Shown here: positions 1-8,873 of the stretch, piece after piece
How the letters are laid out: every line of letters begins with the position of its first letter
Numbering within the stretch: the first letter of the stretch is position 1
Source of the DNA: Thermoplasmata archaeon
GTDB taxonomy: Archaea; Thermoplasmatota; Thermoplasmata; Thermoplasmatales; Thermoplasmataceae
Length of the DNA stretch: 64,000 bases
Direction: 5' to 3'
NCBI GenBank assembly: GCA_021797735.1
Contig: JAJZZE010000033.1
Span: 1 to 64,000 of the forward strand
Notes under the pieces: generated by a model
Database searches by the model: none
The model's input: only the letters and a program-made list of their open reading frames with translations
Told to the model about the DNA's origin: nothing
Program-made: the position numbers and the translations under genes

Positions 1-1
1 T

Positions 2-100
2 CAGGACATGATGATTGAGATCGTTAAATCGAATTTCATTGAGCTGTCAAAAAAGAAGACATTCTGTGAAAACTGGATAAATAAATTTGTAAGTCAATAA
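2..100 (+). CDS. 3' end of an unidentified CDS (possibly a transposase)
   Basis: An open frame runs from the window edge to a TAA at 98-100 and encodes 32 residues rich in Lys, Phe and Asn. The start lies outside the window. No domain can be recognised in so short a tail. The palindrome and hairpin directly downstream resemble the ends of an insertion sequence, so a transposase C-terminus is a guess only. Confidence 0.45.
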   Translation, partial: QDMMIEIVKSNFIELSKKKTFCENWINKFVSQ

Positions 101-118
101 GGATACTATATTATGTCA

Positions 119-177
119 CACACTATAGTGTGAACTATCACATCCGCTGGTGGGAACTCCTACATGCCTGGATTCCC
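119..177. repeat. Perfect 14-bp palindrome followed by a hairpin
   Basis: CACACTATAGTGTG (119-132) is a perfect palindrome. At 152-177, GGGAACTCC and GGATTCCC can pair with one bulged base around a 9-nt loop. Both lie just after the stop codon of the truncated gene at the window edge. They could be a terminator or the end of a mobile element; the window does not decide. Confidence 0.4.
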
Positions 178-301
178 CATAATTCTCCTGCTAAATAGTA
201 CTTCCAGTTAACAGGATTAAAATTTAAAAATTTTATACCGGTTTCTATTTTCGGAGTGCCTGTTATAATTAATATTATATATAAAACTGCGATATAATGG
301 C

Positions 302-568
302 ATGGACATGATAGAAATTAAAAAGGGAGCTAAATATACAGTTGTTTCAGGAAGTGGGGACGGAAAACCAATGACAACAGAGGGCGAATATATTGGCTAT
401 GCAATACTTGGTGAAGAGGGCTCACTGGTTTTTAGGATAAATGATGGCAATAAAAATAAATTGAGGTTAATACCTATCAGTTCAATTGCATATATTGATT
501 TTGATGAGGCAAATCTAATTGCAAAGGATAAAAATAGTGATAGGGATAAAACAACATATATAGTTTAA
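302..568 (+). CDS. Conserved hypothetical protein, 88 aa
   Basis: Small, predominantly beta-strand protein with no signal peptide or membrane segment. The central part (roughly residues 20-70) alternates hydrophobic and polar residues around Gly-rich turns, which suggests a small beta barrel. I do not recognise a named family with certainty. The ATG at 302 follows an AT-rich, TATA-like stretch with almost no leader, and a second in-frame ATG lies two codons downstream. It stands alone between the truncated gene at the window start and the AP-endonuclease-like gene. Confidence 0.6.
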   Translation: MDMIEIKKGAKYTVVSGSGDGKPMTTEGEYIGYAILGEEGSLVFRINDGNKNKLRLIPISSIAYIDFDEANLIAKDKNSDRDKTTYIV

Positions 569-708
569 TCCGGTGATATGGAAGCACATTTCCGCAGGAT
601 ACTGCCCACTTTATAACCAGCAGCCAGTATTATAATATTTTATTATTTTTATGCCTGGAACTTGTCTGATAGAAAAAATAAAATAATGTATAACCATTAT
701 TAAAATGA

Positions 709-1722
709 ATGATTAGATTTGGAGTAGCAGGCATACCCCTCACAAGCAAGGGGAGAACATATATAGATTCTATTGAGGATGTTGCAAATCTCGGTCTTAA
801 TGCACTTGAAGTCCAGCTTTTAAGGGTAAATGTAAGTGAAAATCCGGCTATAGAATATGTGGATATGTACCCGCGTGAGGTTGAGGATTCTATAATAGTT
901 GATATTTTAAGGCCGGATGATAATGGCAATTACCAGAGTATTGGTACGGATAAAAAGATAGAGGAGGATGACATAGTCCAGGAACTGTTCTGGAACATGG
1001 CAAAGAATTATAATGATTTAAATGACGGTAAAAAAATTGCAGAGGAGCTTGATATAAATATAACAATGCATGCACCGTATTATATGGATTTATTAAATGG
1101 TGGAGAAATGGCAGAAAGGTCTCTGAACCATATTAGATGGTCACTACTAATAGGAAAAGCCATGGGTGCAAAAAGAATAATAACACATACAGGTTTCTAT
1201 TGCAAGAAAAAGACAGATAGCACCAGAAAAGCACTTAAAGCATATACCGAAATAGCAAAAGAATTCCCGCACGATAAGGGGTATCCATATATAGGCGTGG
1301 AAGCATCGGGCAAGAAAGACCTGTTCGGTACGCAGAAGGATTTATTCTATCTGGCGGATAGAATACCTGATATTGAGCCAATACTGAATTTTCCGCATGT
1401 GCATTCATCAAACAACGGGTCTTTAATTGAAACAAAAAACTTTGAAGATGTTATATCTGCATTTTCAAAATATGCCAAGGATGATTTATATACAGAATTC
1501 GGTGGAGTAGATTACAGCAATGGCAACGAACTAAAAATTACGGCAATAAAACATGGTGATTTAAAATTTGAAACATTATCCGAGGTTATTGCAAACATGG
1601 AAAATGATATGACCATAATATCCATGTCCCCCTTACTGGAACATGATGCACAGTATATGGAATTAATGTACTGGCGTGCATTATCAAAAAAATACCAGAA
1701 AAAATTTGCAAAAAAAATATAG
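709..1722 (+). CDS. Endonuclease IV-like TIM-barrel protein (AP endonuclease family 2)
   Basis: 337-residue protein with the xylose-isomerase/endonuclease IV layout. It opens with MIRFGVAGIP, then ITMHAPYYMDL (about 118-128), a THTGFY segment (about 160), GVEASGKKDLFG (about 197), NFPHVHS (about 226), and Glu/His-containing strands near the end (TEFGG, KHGDLKFETL, LLEHDAQ). These His, Glu and Asp residues are the positions that bind the zinc cluster in endonuclease IV. Likely role: repair of abasic sites or a related sugar-phosphate activity. The next gene follows after 8 bp behind a GGTGA motif, so the two are probably co-transcribed. Confidence 0.75.
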   Translation: MIRFGVAGIPLTSKGRTYIDSIEDVANLGLNALEVQLLRVNVSENPAIEYVDMYPREVEDSIIVDILRPDDNGNYQSIGTDKKIEEDDIVQELFWNMAKNYNDLNDGKKIAEELDINITMHAPYYMDLLNGGEMAERSLNHIRWSLLIGKAMGAKRIITHTGFYCKKKTDSTRKALKAYTEIAKEFPHDKGYPYIGVEASGKKDLFGTQKDLFYLADRIPDIEPILNFPHVHSSNNGSLIETKNFEDVISAFSKYAKDDLYTEFGGVDYSNGNELKITAIKHGDLKFETLSEVIANMENDMTIISMSPLLEHDAQYMELMYWRALSKKYQKKFAKKI

Positions 1723-1730
1723 GTGAAATT

Positions 1731-2024
1731 ATGAGAGAATACCCTGTGAGAAAAACAATAAAAATTAGTAATGATTACATTATAGATATTGTAAAATCGG
1801 AATTTGGTGAGTATAAGGTTTTAAATGACCATATAATATCATCATACCCGGGATTAAAAAAACTTGAATTATGGACTGATGGTAAAAAATTATGTGCGGA
1901 AACAGAGGCAGACACGGAATATGCCAATCCAGCTGAAACGATCAAAAAATTTAATGATTTACTGGAAGAAATAACAGGTTATAATTCAAAGGAAAGAAAG
2001 AAACTTTTTTCAAAGTTAAAATAA
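1731..2024 (+). CDS. Small conserved archaeal protein, DUF5611-like
   Basis: 97 residues, soluble. The pattern of an N-terminal YPVRK segment, a central LELWTDGKKLCAET strand pair and a C-terminal TGYNSKERKK helix resembles the euryarchaeal DUF5611 family as I remember it; the match was not computed. AGGTGAAATTATG places a Shine-Dalgarno sequence before the ATG, 8 bp after the endonuclease IV-like gene. Function unknown. Confidence 0.6.
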   Translation: MREYPVRKTIKISNDYIIDIVKSEFGEYKVLNDHIISSYPGLKKLELWTDGKKLCAETEADTEYANPAETIKKFNDLLEEITGYNSKERKKLFSKLK

Positions 2025-2058
2025 TAAAATTTAAAACCATATTTCATATATCATTTTT

Positions 2059-2424
2059 ATGGGAAAAGATAAATTATACATCATATATATTTTAATAAGC
2101 ATAATCTCGCTATTTTTCCTTGTAATAGCAATGAATGATTTAGTTTTTGTAAATGCAGTTATAATAGCACATATAAGTTTGAATAGAATAGGAACCTGGC
2201 AGTACTGGGTGTTAATAGTTTCTTTTATAATCTTTATATATTTCGTATATATGGCTATAGTCAACGTTAACGATATTAAAAAATTTAAGGACATGATGAA
2301 TAGCACAAGTAAAAAAACATTTATAGAAAATTTACCTGATTTAGAAAGAATATCAAAAAAATTTGGAGAAAAATATAAGGACAATCTAAAAAGTGCAAAG
2401 CATAAATGGGGCATAAAAAGATAA
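2059..2424 (+). CDS. Hypothetical membrane protein with two transmembrane helices
   Basis: 121 residues. Two strongly hydrophobic segments (about residues 5-24 and 49-70) are followed by a long charged C-terminal helix (LPDLERISKKFGEKYKDNLK) that is probably cytoplasmic. No family recognised. It starts 34 bp after the DUF5611-like gene and may share its transcript. Its stop codon directly abuts the stop of the convergent spermidine synthase gene. Confidence 0.6.
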   Translation: MGKDKLYIIYILISIISLFFLVIAMNDLVFVNAVIIAHISLNRIGTWQYWVLIVSFIIFIYFVYMAIVNVNDIKKFKDMMNSTSKKTFIENLPDLERISKKFGEKYKDNLKSAKHKWGIKR

Positions 2425-3246
2425 TTAATATATTATCTTTTTAACAAACTCAGGCAGGTAAAACGATCCGGTTAAAACATCCTTATTAAAATATATGCCA
2501 TTAATTACGTTTTCATCCCTTACTGTGAATTCACTTTTGGATGCCATTGTAAATGACCACAGTCCACTGGGATATGTTGGTATGAATGCTAAATACGATT
2601 TTACGTTACTGAACACCTCTGAAAGACCCTTATATGCCAGTGATAATGCCCCTTCCTGGTAATAGGGTGAACCTGATTGGGTTACCACAATTCCATCATC
2701 AGTTAGGTGGTTTTTAATATCCCTGTAAAATTCTTCTGAAAATAACCCCTCTGCCGGTCCAACCGGATCTGTAGAATCTATTATTATTCTGTCAAATTTC
2801 TCACTGCTATTTTTAACATATTTTATGCCATCACCGATAATTAATTTCACCCTTTTATCATTAAATGAGGATGCTATTTCCGGAAAGTATTTTTTTGAAA
2901 CCTCAACAACATTCTGATCTATTTCAGCATTTACAATATTTTCAAAATTAAGTTTCAGCAATCTCTTTGCAGCCCCACCATCACCTCCTCCAATAATCAA
3001 TGCATTTTTTGGTTTTTTATTAAAATAATACGGAATCATTGTTATCATTTCATGATATACGTATTCATCCTTCTCTGTCAGCTGAACAGTGCCATCTATT
3101 GATAAAAGTTTTCCAAAATCATAGGTATCAAATAAATCTATTCTCTGGTAGTCAGTTTTAATTGATAATAACTGATCCTTTACCCTGAACGATAGCTGTA
3201 AATTATCTGAATATCTCTCTGAAAACCAATTCTCTATTAATCTCAT
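2425..3246 (-). CDS. speE: Spermidine synthase / polyamine aminopropyltransferase
   Basis: 273 residues, normal family length. Transfers an aminopropyl group from decarboxylated S-adenosylmethionine to a diamine. Visible motifs are the SAM-type loop GGGDGG (86-91), the acidic end of the next strand AEID (107-110) and the active-site segment [13 protein letters not shown] (157-169). The N-terminal tetramerisation beta domain (WFSE...[15 protein letters not shown]) is intact. The substrate (putrescine, agmatine or another amine) cannot be told from sequence. Monocistronic and convergent with the membrane protein gene. Confidence 0.9.
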   Translation of the reverse strand: MRLIENWFSERYSDNLQLSFRVKDQLLSIKTDYQRIDLFDTYDFGKLLSIDGTVQLTEKDEYVYHEMITMIPYYFNKKPKNALIIGGGDGGAAKRLLKLNFENIVNAEIDQNVVEVSKKYFPEIASSFNDKRVKLIIGDGIKYVKNSSEKFDRIIIDSTDPVGPAEGLFSEEFYRDIKNHLTDDGIVVTQSGSPYYQEGALSLAYKGLSEVFSNVKSYLAFIPTYPSGLWSFTMASKSEFTVRDENVINGIYFNKDVLTGSFYLPEFVKKIIY

Positions 3247-3422
3247 AACCGGTTATATTTATAATATATATAATTTTTATTAAGCGTTTTTCCATCATTA
3301 ATTATCTAATTTTTTTTATTAAAATTTTTAAATATAGGATAAATTCGTAAAATCAATGATTTATTGGCAATAAAACCGAAAGATTTTAATACATCCGTAT
3401 ATATTATGGTATTGGTGAAAAA

Positions 3423-3695
3423 ATGGTTGGAATAAGCGAATTATCAAAAACAGTAGCTAAGAAAGCCGGAATAACACAGAAGAAAGCCGCAGACGTTATA
3501 ACAGAGTTCCTGAACGAAACCGTTTCGGAAGTAGACAAGGGATCAAAAATAAACTTAGCTGGTTTTGGAATTTTCGAAAGAAAGAAACAGAGCGCAAGAA
3601 CAGCAAGAAACCCACAGACAAGAGCTGAAATAAAGGTTCCAGCAAAGGAAAAGTTTGTGTTCCGTGCTTCATCAAAAATAAAATACAAGAGTTAA
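3423..3695 (+). CDS. hta: HU-family DNA-binding protein (HTa, archaeal histone substitute)
   Basis: 90-residue HU/IHF-fold protein. It has the N-terminal helical dimerisation part (about 1-45), then the GSKINLAGFGIF beta turn and the DNA-binding arm around ARTARNPQTR (about 59-68). The NP pair that intercalates DNA is conserved. Thermoplasmatales use HTa, acquired from bacteria, as the major chromatin protein in place of archaeal histones. A GGTGA motif precedes the ATG. It is monocistronic, with AT-rich flanks on both sides, as expected for a strongly expressed gene. Confidence 0.95.
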   Translation: MVGISELSKTVAKKAGITQKKAADVITEFLNETVSEVDKGSKINLAGFGIFERKKQSARTARNPQTRAEIKVPAKEKFVFRASSKIKYKS

Positions 3696-3781
3696 AATTA
3701 ATAACTTTTATTTATTAAATTTTATATAATATTTTTTTGGGATTTATTACAGGTTAAAATATCAAATAATAATATAGTTTT

Positions 3782-5377
3782 ATGTTAGTATTAGGTATGG
3801 AAGGTACCGCACATACAGTAAGTGCCGGGATAGTAGATGAAAAATCAATATTATCAAATTCATCATCAACATATATACCGGAAACAGGTGGTATACATCC
3901 ACGGGAGGCAGCAATACACCATGCAGATAAAATAATAGATGTAATCAAAAATGCATTTGAAAATGCAGGTGTACAGCCGGAAAATATTGATCTGGTTGCC
4001 TTTTCCATGGGTCCGGGACTGGGACCATGCCTGAGGGTTGTTGCCACTGCAGCAAGGGCATTTTCAATTAAATATAATATACCCATAATAGGTGTTAACC
4101 ACCCGTTAGGGCATATAGAAATCGGAAGGAAATTATCCGGTGCCAGAGACCCGGTTATGTTATATATTTCGGGCGGGAATACGCAGATAATAGCACATGA
4201 GGTCGATAGGTATATTGTTTTAGGGGAAACAATGGATATTGGTTTAGGTAACATGTTAGATAAATTTGCAAGGGATTCAGATATACCATTTCCCGGTGGC
4301 CCTGTAATAGAGAAAATGGCATTAAAAGGTCATAAATTACTGGATTTGCCATATTCAGTAAAGGGGATGGATACCTCATTTTCAGGTATATACACAGCTG
4401 CAAAGAGCTATTTAAAAAAGGAGGATATAAATGATATATGCTATAGCATACAGGAGGTATCATTTTCCATGGTAATAGAGGTACTGGAAAGGGCATTATA
4501 TTACACAAACAAGGATGAAATATTACTGGCAGGTGGTGTTGCAAGAAATGACCGGTTAAGGTCTATGGTATCGTTAATGGCTGAAAACGCAGGGTATAAA
4601 GCATATTTAACGGATAAAAAATACTGTATGGATAACGGTGCCATGATTGCACAGGCAGGTTTATTAATGTATAACTCCGGTATAAGAATGGGTATAATGG
4701 ACACAAAAATTAACCAGAAATATAGAATAGATGAGGTTTACGCTCCATGGATTATATCAGGCGGCAATGAAATAAACAGGAATAAGGGTGCAGAATCAGT
4801 AATAAAAAAATCAGAATTTTTCAGTAGAAATGTTATAATAAAAAAGAGGCTGATCAAAAATTATAGAAATGGGGAACTGGACAAAAAAATACGGTATATG
4901 AGAATGAAGAATGAATTTTTAATATTATACAGGTTATATGAAAATGGATTCCATGTTCCGGTAGTATATGATTTTAACAGATACGGTATGGAATTAATAA
5001 TGGAAAATATAGACGGAATAACATTAAATGAATATCTAATTAATAATAATGATTATAATAATATATTATCAAAAACAGGTGAAATTATAAGCAAAATGCA
5101 TTCCCTGAAAATAACACATGGTGATTTAACCCCCAATAATATAATAATAAAGGATAATAAAATATATCTGATAGACCCCAGTATGGGGAGTTTAGAACCC
5201 GAATTGGAGGATATTGGTGATGACATATTCTTGTTTACTGAATCACTGAAAACCCTGTACAGGGATGGGAAAAAAATGCAGGCTGCATTCTTAGATTCAT
5301 ATAAAAATAATTACAGTGAATATAATAATGTAATGGATACAGTAAAAAAGATCAGTGAAAGAAGAAGATATGTTTAA
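3782..5377 (+). CDS. kae1-bud32: Kae1-Bud32 fusion, KEOPS tRNA t6A synthesis
   Basis: 531 residues: Kae1 (about 1-325) followed by the Bud32 small kinase (about 335-531). Kae1 shows the metal site H107/H111 (VNHPLGHIE), the nucleotide-binding GPGLGP (78-83) and [10 protein letters not shown] near its end. Bud32 shows HGDLTPNN (446-453) and the metal-binding Asp465. The complex installs t6A37 on ANN-decoding tRNAs. The natural fusion is typical of many euryarchaea. Oddity: the Bud32 DFG motif reads DPS (465-467). Almost no leader precedes the ATG. The XTPase gene follows 37 bp downstream. Confidence 0.95.
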   Translation: MLVLGMEGTAHTVSAGIVDEKSILSNSSSTYIPETGGIHPREAAIHHADKIIDVIKNAFENAGVQPENIDLVAFSMGPGLGPCLRVVATAARAFSIKYNIPIIGVNHPLGHIEIGRKLSGARDPVMLYISGGNTQIIAHEVDRYIVLGETMDIGLGNMLDKFARDSDIPFPGGPVIEKMALKGHKLLDLPYSVKGMDTSFSGIYTAAKSYLKKEDINDICYSIQEVSFSMVIEVLERALYYTNKDEILLAGGVARNDRLRSMVSLMAENAGYKAYLTDKKYCMDNGAMIAQAGLLMYNSGIRMGIMDTKINQKYRIDEVYAPWIISGGNEINRNKGAESVIKKSEFFSRNVIIKKRLIKNYRNGELDKKIRYMRMKNEFLILYRLYENGFHVPVVYDFNRYGMELIMENIDGITLNEYLINNNDYNNILSKTGEIISKMHSLKITHGDLTPNNIIIKDNKIYLIDPSMGSLEPELEDIGDDIFLFTESLKTLYRDGKKMQAAFLDSYKNNYSEYNNVMDTVKKISERRRYV

Positions 5378-5414
5378 AATAAAAAAATAAATAATTTATA
5401 CACATGTCATCCTG

Positions 5415-5960
5415 ATGATAAATTTTGTAACGCACAATCTAAACAAATTCAATGAGATAAATGCTATTATGGAAAATAATAAAATAGGAATTAGCATGGT
5501 AAAACTTGAATATGAAGAAATACAGGCGGATAGTACAGAATATATATCAAATGATAGCTGTAAGAAACTTGTGAATGTGGTTGATTCACCATATTTTATT
5601 GATGATACCGGGCTATATATAGAGGATCTGAATGGATTTCCGGGCCCATATGCATCCTATGTACAGGAAACACTTGGAAATAAAAATATTATAAAACTTG
5701 CCTCCGGGTCTAAGGCTTATTTTAAAACGGTAATATCGTTTTATTATAACAGGATATACCAGTTTACGGGTATTCTGCATGGTAAAATTTCTGATAGGGA
5801 AAGAGGTGAAAATAAATTTGGCTATGACCCAATATTCGTACCGGAAAATTCAGATCAAACCCTGGCAGAATTATCACTTGAGGAAAAGAACAGGATTTCT
5901 CACAGGTCTAAAGCAATAAATAACCTTATTTCGTTTTTAATAGAAAATAATATAAAATGA
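5415..5960 (+). CDS. Non-canonical purine NTP pyrophosphatase (Ham1/RdgB/XTPase)
   Basis: 181 residues. Hydrolyses ITP, XTP and dITP to monophosphates and so cleans the nucleotide pool. Signature segments: N-terminal FVTHNLNKFNEI (Ham1 normally reads TgNxxKxxE), the acidic DDTGLYIEDLNGFPGPYA (about 57-75) and the C-terminal FGYDPIFVP plus SHRSKA motif (about 137 and 165). It follows Kae1-Bud32 and was probably transcribed with it; that adjacency is common in archaea. Confidence 0.92.
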   Translation: MINFVTHNLNKFNEINAIMENNKIGISMVKLEYEEIQADSTEYISNDSCKKLVNVVDSPYFIDDTGLYIEDLNGFPGPYASYVQETLGNKNIIKLASGSKAYFKTVISFYYNRIYQFTGILHGKISDRERGENKFGYDPIFVPENSDQTLAELSLEEKNRISHRSKAINNLISFLIENNIK

Positions 5961-6045
5961 TTATTTATATTAAAATACAATTAATCTATAATTTTATTAA
6001 TAAGCATGAAATAGGGAATAAATAATAGTTATTAAGGTGTTTATT

Positions 6046-6435
6046 ATGGCAGTAGCAGTAATTGCAGATACAAAGACAGGAAAAACATACAAAAAAGAAA
6101 TATCAGAGGATGTTCTCGGTTCATTAGCTGGAAGGAGAATAGGTGAAGAGATAGATGGTATTTTCTTTGAGATGCCAGGCTATAAGATGAAATTAACAGG
6201 TGGAAGTGCCAATAACGGTTTCCCGATGAAAAAGGATCTGGCAATAGCGGGCAGAAAAAGAATTTTAGTTTCATACAAAACTGGAAGAAAGGGTAAAGAG
6301 GGAATCAGGAAAAGGGTAACATTCAGGGGTAATATCATAGGTTCAGATATATCCCAGTTAAATATGGTTATAACACAGTATGGAGAAGCACCTCTTGAAC
6401 CGGTAGAAAATAAAGAGGAAAAGGGAGAACAATAA
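6046..6435 (+). CDS. rps6e: Ribosomal protein S6e
   Basis: 129-residue small-subunit protein. Recognised by the N-terminal AVIADTKTGKTYKKE, the central GGSANNGFPMKKD and the basic GRKGKEGIRKRVTFRGN segments. The chosen ATG lies 6 bp after an AAGGTG Shine-Dalgarno; an in-frame GTG at 6037 is inside that motif and is unlikely. Its TAA overlaps the ATG of eIF2-gamma (TAATG), the usual archaeal S6e-eIF2-gamma coupling. Confidence 0.95.
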   Translation: MAVAVIADTKTGKTYKKEISEDVLGSLAGRRIGEEIDGIFFEMPGYKMKLTGGSANNGFPMKKDLAIAGRKRILVSYKTGRKGKEGIRKRVTFRGNIIGSDISQLNMVITQYGEAPLEPVENKEEKGEQ

Positions 6436-7652
6436 TGGAACAGCCTTCTGTAAATATAGGTATGGTCGGGCATGTCGATCATGGTAAAAGTACTTTAACA
6501 TACGCTTTAACAGGCAAAAAAACAGATGTACATTCAGAAGAGGTCAAAAGAGGAATATCAATAAAACTTGGATATGCCGATGCACCGATATACAGATGTT
6601 ATGACAGTAACGGCAAAGAATTTTATTCCAGTAAAAAGTTAAATGCCGATTGCAGGTTATCAAGGGTCATATCAATAGTTGATGCTCCAGGCCATGAGAC
6701 GCTAATGGCAACAATGTTATCAGGTTCCTCAATAATGAATGGTGCAATTCTGGTAATAGCTGCAAATGAATCATGCCCGCAGCCACAGACAAGGGAGCAT
6801 TTAACAGCCCTGGAAATAATGGGCATTAAGGAAATTATAGTAGTTCAGAATAAAATAGATTTAGTAACAAAGGAAAGGGCAGTTGAAAGTTACAGGGAAA
6901 TAAAAGATTTTTTGAAGGGTAGCATAGCAGAAAACGCACCTGTAATTCCTGTAAGTGCATATCATAATACAAATATAGATATAGTTTTAGAGGCAATAGA
7001 AAAGATAGTTAAAACGCCAGTTCTTAATGAAAACGATGACCCGATGATGTATATAGCAAGGTCATTTGATATAAATAAGCCCGGGACAAAACCTAAGAAT
7101 TTAAAGGGGGGTGTTCTTGGTGGATCGCTTATTAAGGGCAGATTAAGTGTAGGCGATGAAATAGAAATATCTCCAGGCATACAGCTAACAAGGGGAAATA
7201 AAAACATCTGGGAAAATATAACAACAAAGATAGTTTCGTTAATGGCCGGATCAGATAGTTACGAATCAATAGTTCCGGGTGGACTGGCAGCAGTTGGAAC
7301 GTGCCTGGATCCATTTTTAACAAAGGGCGATTCATTCACGGGAAGAATAATCGGTAAAAAAGGAAAGGTACCGCAAACACTGTTTAATATAACAATGGAT
7401 TCCCACCTTTTAAACAGGGTTGTCGGTTTTGATGAGGAATTAAAGGTAGAACCATTAAAAACAAACGAAACAATAATGCTAACCGTGGGTACAGCAAATA
7501 CAGTTGGTGTTATAACATCAATAAGGGATGAAAAGGTTGATGTTTCATTAAAATATCCTGTTGCAGGTAATATGAATGATAGAATTGCAATAGGCAGAAG
7601 AATATCAAACAGATGGAGATTAATAGGCTACGGGTCTATTCTTGGAATATAG
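6435..7652 (+). CDS. eif2g: Translation initiation factor 2 subunit gamma
   Basis: 405-residue GTPase that carries initiator Met-tRNA to the 30S subunit. G1 GHVDHGKST (about 12-20), G3 DAPGHE, G4 NKID and G5 SAYH are all present, followed by two beta-barrel domains. The zinc-knuckle insertion (about 55-75) keeps only two cysteines of the usual four, so it may bind no metal. Translationally coupled to S6e by a one-base overlap. The convergent nucleoside hydrolase starts 2 bp after the stop. Confidence 0.95.
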   Translation: MEQPSVNIGMVGHVDHGKSTLTYALTGKKTDVHSEEVKRGISIKLGYADAPIYRCYDSNGKEFYSSKKLNADCRLSRVISIVDAPGHETLMATMLSGSSIMNGAILVIAANESCPQPQTREHLTALEIMGIKEIIVVQNKIDLVTKERAVESYREIKDFLKGSIAENAPVIPVSAYHNTNIDIVLEAIEKIVKTPVLNENDDPMMYIARSFDINKPGTKPKNLKGGVLGGSLIKGRLSVGDEIEISPGIQLTRGNKNIWENITTKIVSLMAGSDSYESIVPGGLAAVGTCLDPFLTKGDSFTGRIIGKKGKVPQTLFNITMDSHLLNRVVGFDEELKVEPLKTNETIMLTVGTANTVGVITSIRDEKVDVSLKYPVAGNMNDRIAIGRRISNRWRLIGYGSILGI

Positions 7653-7654
7653 TT

Positions 7655-8527
7655 TTATATATCAAATATTTTATCATATAAATATGTTTTAAATCCGCTG
7701 TAATCAAGGTCTAACGCTATATATTTACTGTCTGAATTATCCCCTAATATAGTTGTGCTGCCATCGTTATTGACATTGATACTGCCACCAATGAATTTGA
7801 ATAGATTTTTATTTATCAGGTACAAAGCAGCAATTGGGTCATGGAAATATAGCCTGCCATGTTTTGAGATTAAATACCTTGACAGGTTAACTATAATTTC
7901 AGGTATATTATTATTCTTAACATTATTAAAACCATTAATATCCATTGAAAATTTCGGATCCATAGTAATATCAAGTCCTATTACATACTCCTTTACATTA
8001 TTCTCAAAAACTATTTTTGCGGCTTCAGGGTCATAATATATATTAAATTCAGCGTTATTAACATTGCCCACGCCATACTGATTTAACCCGAAAGCACCAC
8101 CCATTATTATTATCTTCTCTATATTCTTTGATATATCCGGTTCCACCGATAATGCCAGTGCTATATCCGTTAACGGTCCTGTACTCAATATGGTATATCT
8201 ATCACTTTTCAGGCTATTTATTAATTTAATTATCCCATTTTCCTTTTTTACAGCATTTTCTGCCTTATAATCTCCCAATCCATATTCTCCATGGTATTTC
8301 TCCTCAAAGTGTGGTCTTATCAGTGGTTTTTCCGAACCCCTGTAAACGGGTATATTTAATTTCAATGAGTTTACAACAAAACTGGTATTATTGAATGTAT
8401 TATTTAGATATGAATTGCCTGATGTTGCTATTATATAGTCTATATCCATATATTTTGATAAAAGATATATTGCCATGGCATCGTCTATGCCAGTATCAAC
8501 ACTCATTATGACATTTTTCATTTTCAC
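7655..8527 (-). CDS. Inosine/uridine-preferring nucleoside hydrolase
   Basis: 290 residues. Cleaves the N-glycosidic bond of ribonucleosides for base salvage. The calcium-binding N-terminus is visible as SVDTGIDDAMA (about 9-19; family DTDPGxDDA, here shortened by substitution). Also present are STGPLTDIALAL (about 115), IIMGGAF (about 140), an AEFNIYYDPEAA segment (about 160) and a C-terminal YFHDPIAAL. It is monocistronic. Base preference cannot be inferred. Confidence 0.88.
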   Translation of the reverse strand: MKMKNVIMSVDTGIDDAMAIYLLSKYMDIDYIIATSGNSYLNNTFNNTSFVVNSLKLNIPVYRGSEKPLIRPHFEEKYHGEYGLGDYKAENAVKKENGIIKLINSLKSDRYTILSTGPLTDIALALSVEPDISKNIEKIIIMGGAFGLNQYGVGNVNNAEFNIYYDPEAAKIVFENNVKEYVIGLDITMDPKFSMDINGFNNVKNNNIPEIIVNLSRYLISKHGRLYFHDPIAALYLINKNLFKFIGGSINVNNDGSTTILGDNSDSKYIALDLDYSGFKTYLYDKIFDI

Positions 8528-8588
8528 ATATTATGGTTTTTTATTTAAATTTTGAGAATAATAAAATAATAAATAATAATATGTAACA

Positions 8589-8873
8589 ATGGATTTAAGG
8601 GAAAAGGTGGAAAAATATTTTAAAATAGAGGAGGAGGCATTGAATAAAATCAGCATCTCCGTTCCTGAGGATTCGTATTTATACGGTATTGCCAGGGACC
8701 ATTTAAACATGATAAAAAATTATTATAAGGATGCAAAATATTTCTATGAAAAGGACGATTTAATAAATGCCTTTGCTGCATTGAATTACTCATACGGATG
8801 GATTGATTCCGCAATACGGATAGGTTTATTTAACGGTGAATCTGACCATAGATTATTTACTCAGTTTAAGTGA
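8589..8873 (+). CDS. DUF357 family protein
   Basis: 94-residue all-helical archaeal protein. The C-terminal half, with DAKYFYEKDDLINAFAALNYSYGWIDSAIRIGLF, spread over about 56-87, matches the DUF357 pattern of an acidic helix followed by a conserved NYxxGWxD. Function unknown; the family is widespread in Euryarchaeota. Its 3' end overlaps the convergent RmuC gene by 13 bp. Confidence 0.8.
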   Translation: MDLREKVEKYFKIEEEALNKISISVPEDSYLYGIARDHLNMIKNYYKDAKYFYEKDDLINAFAALNYSYGWIDSAIRIGLFNGESDHRLFTQFK

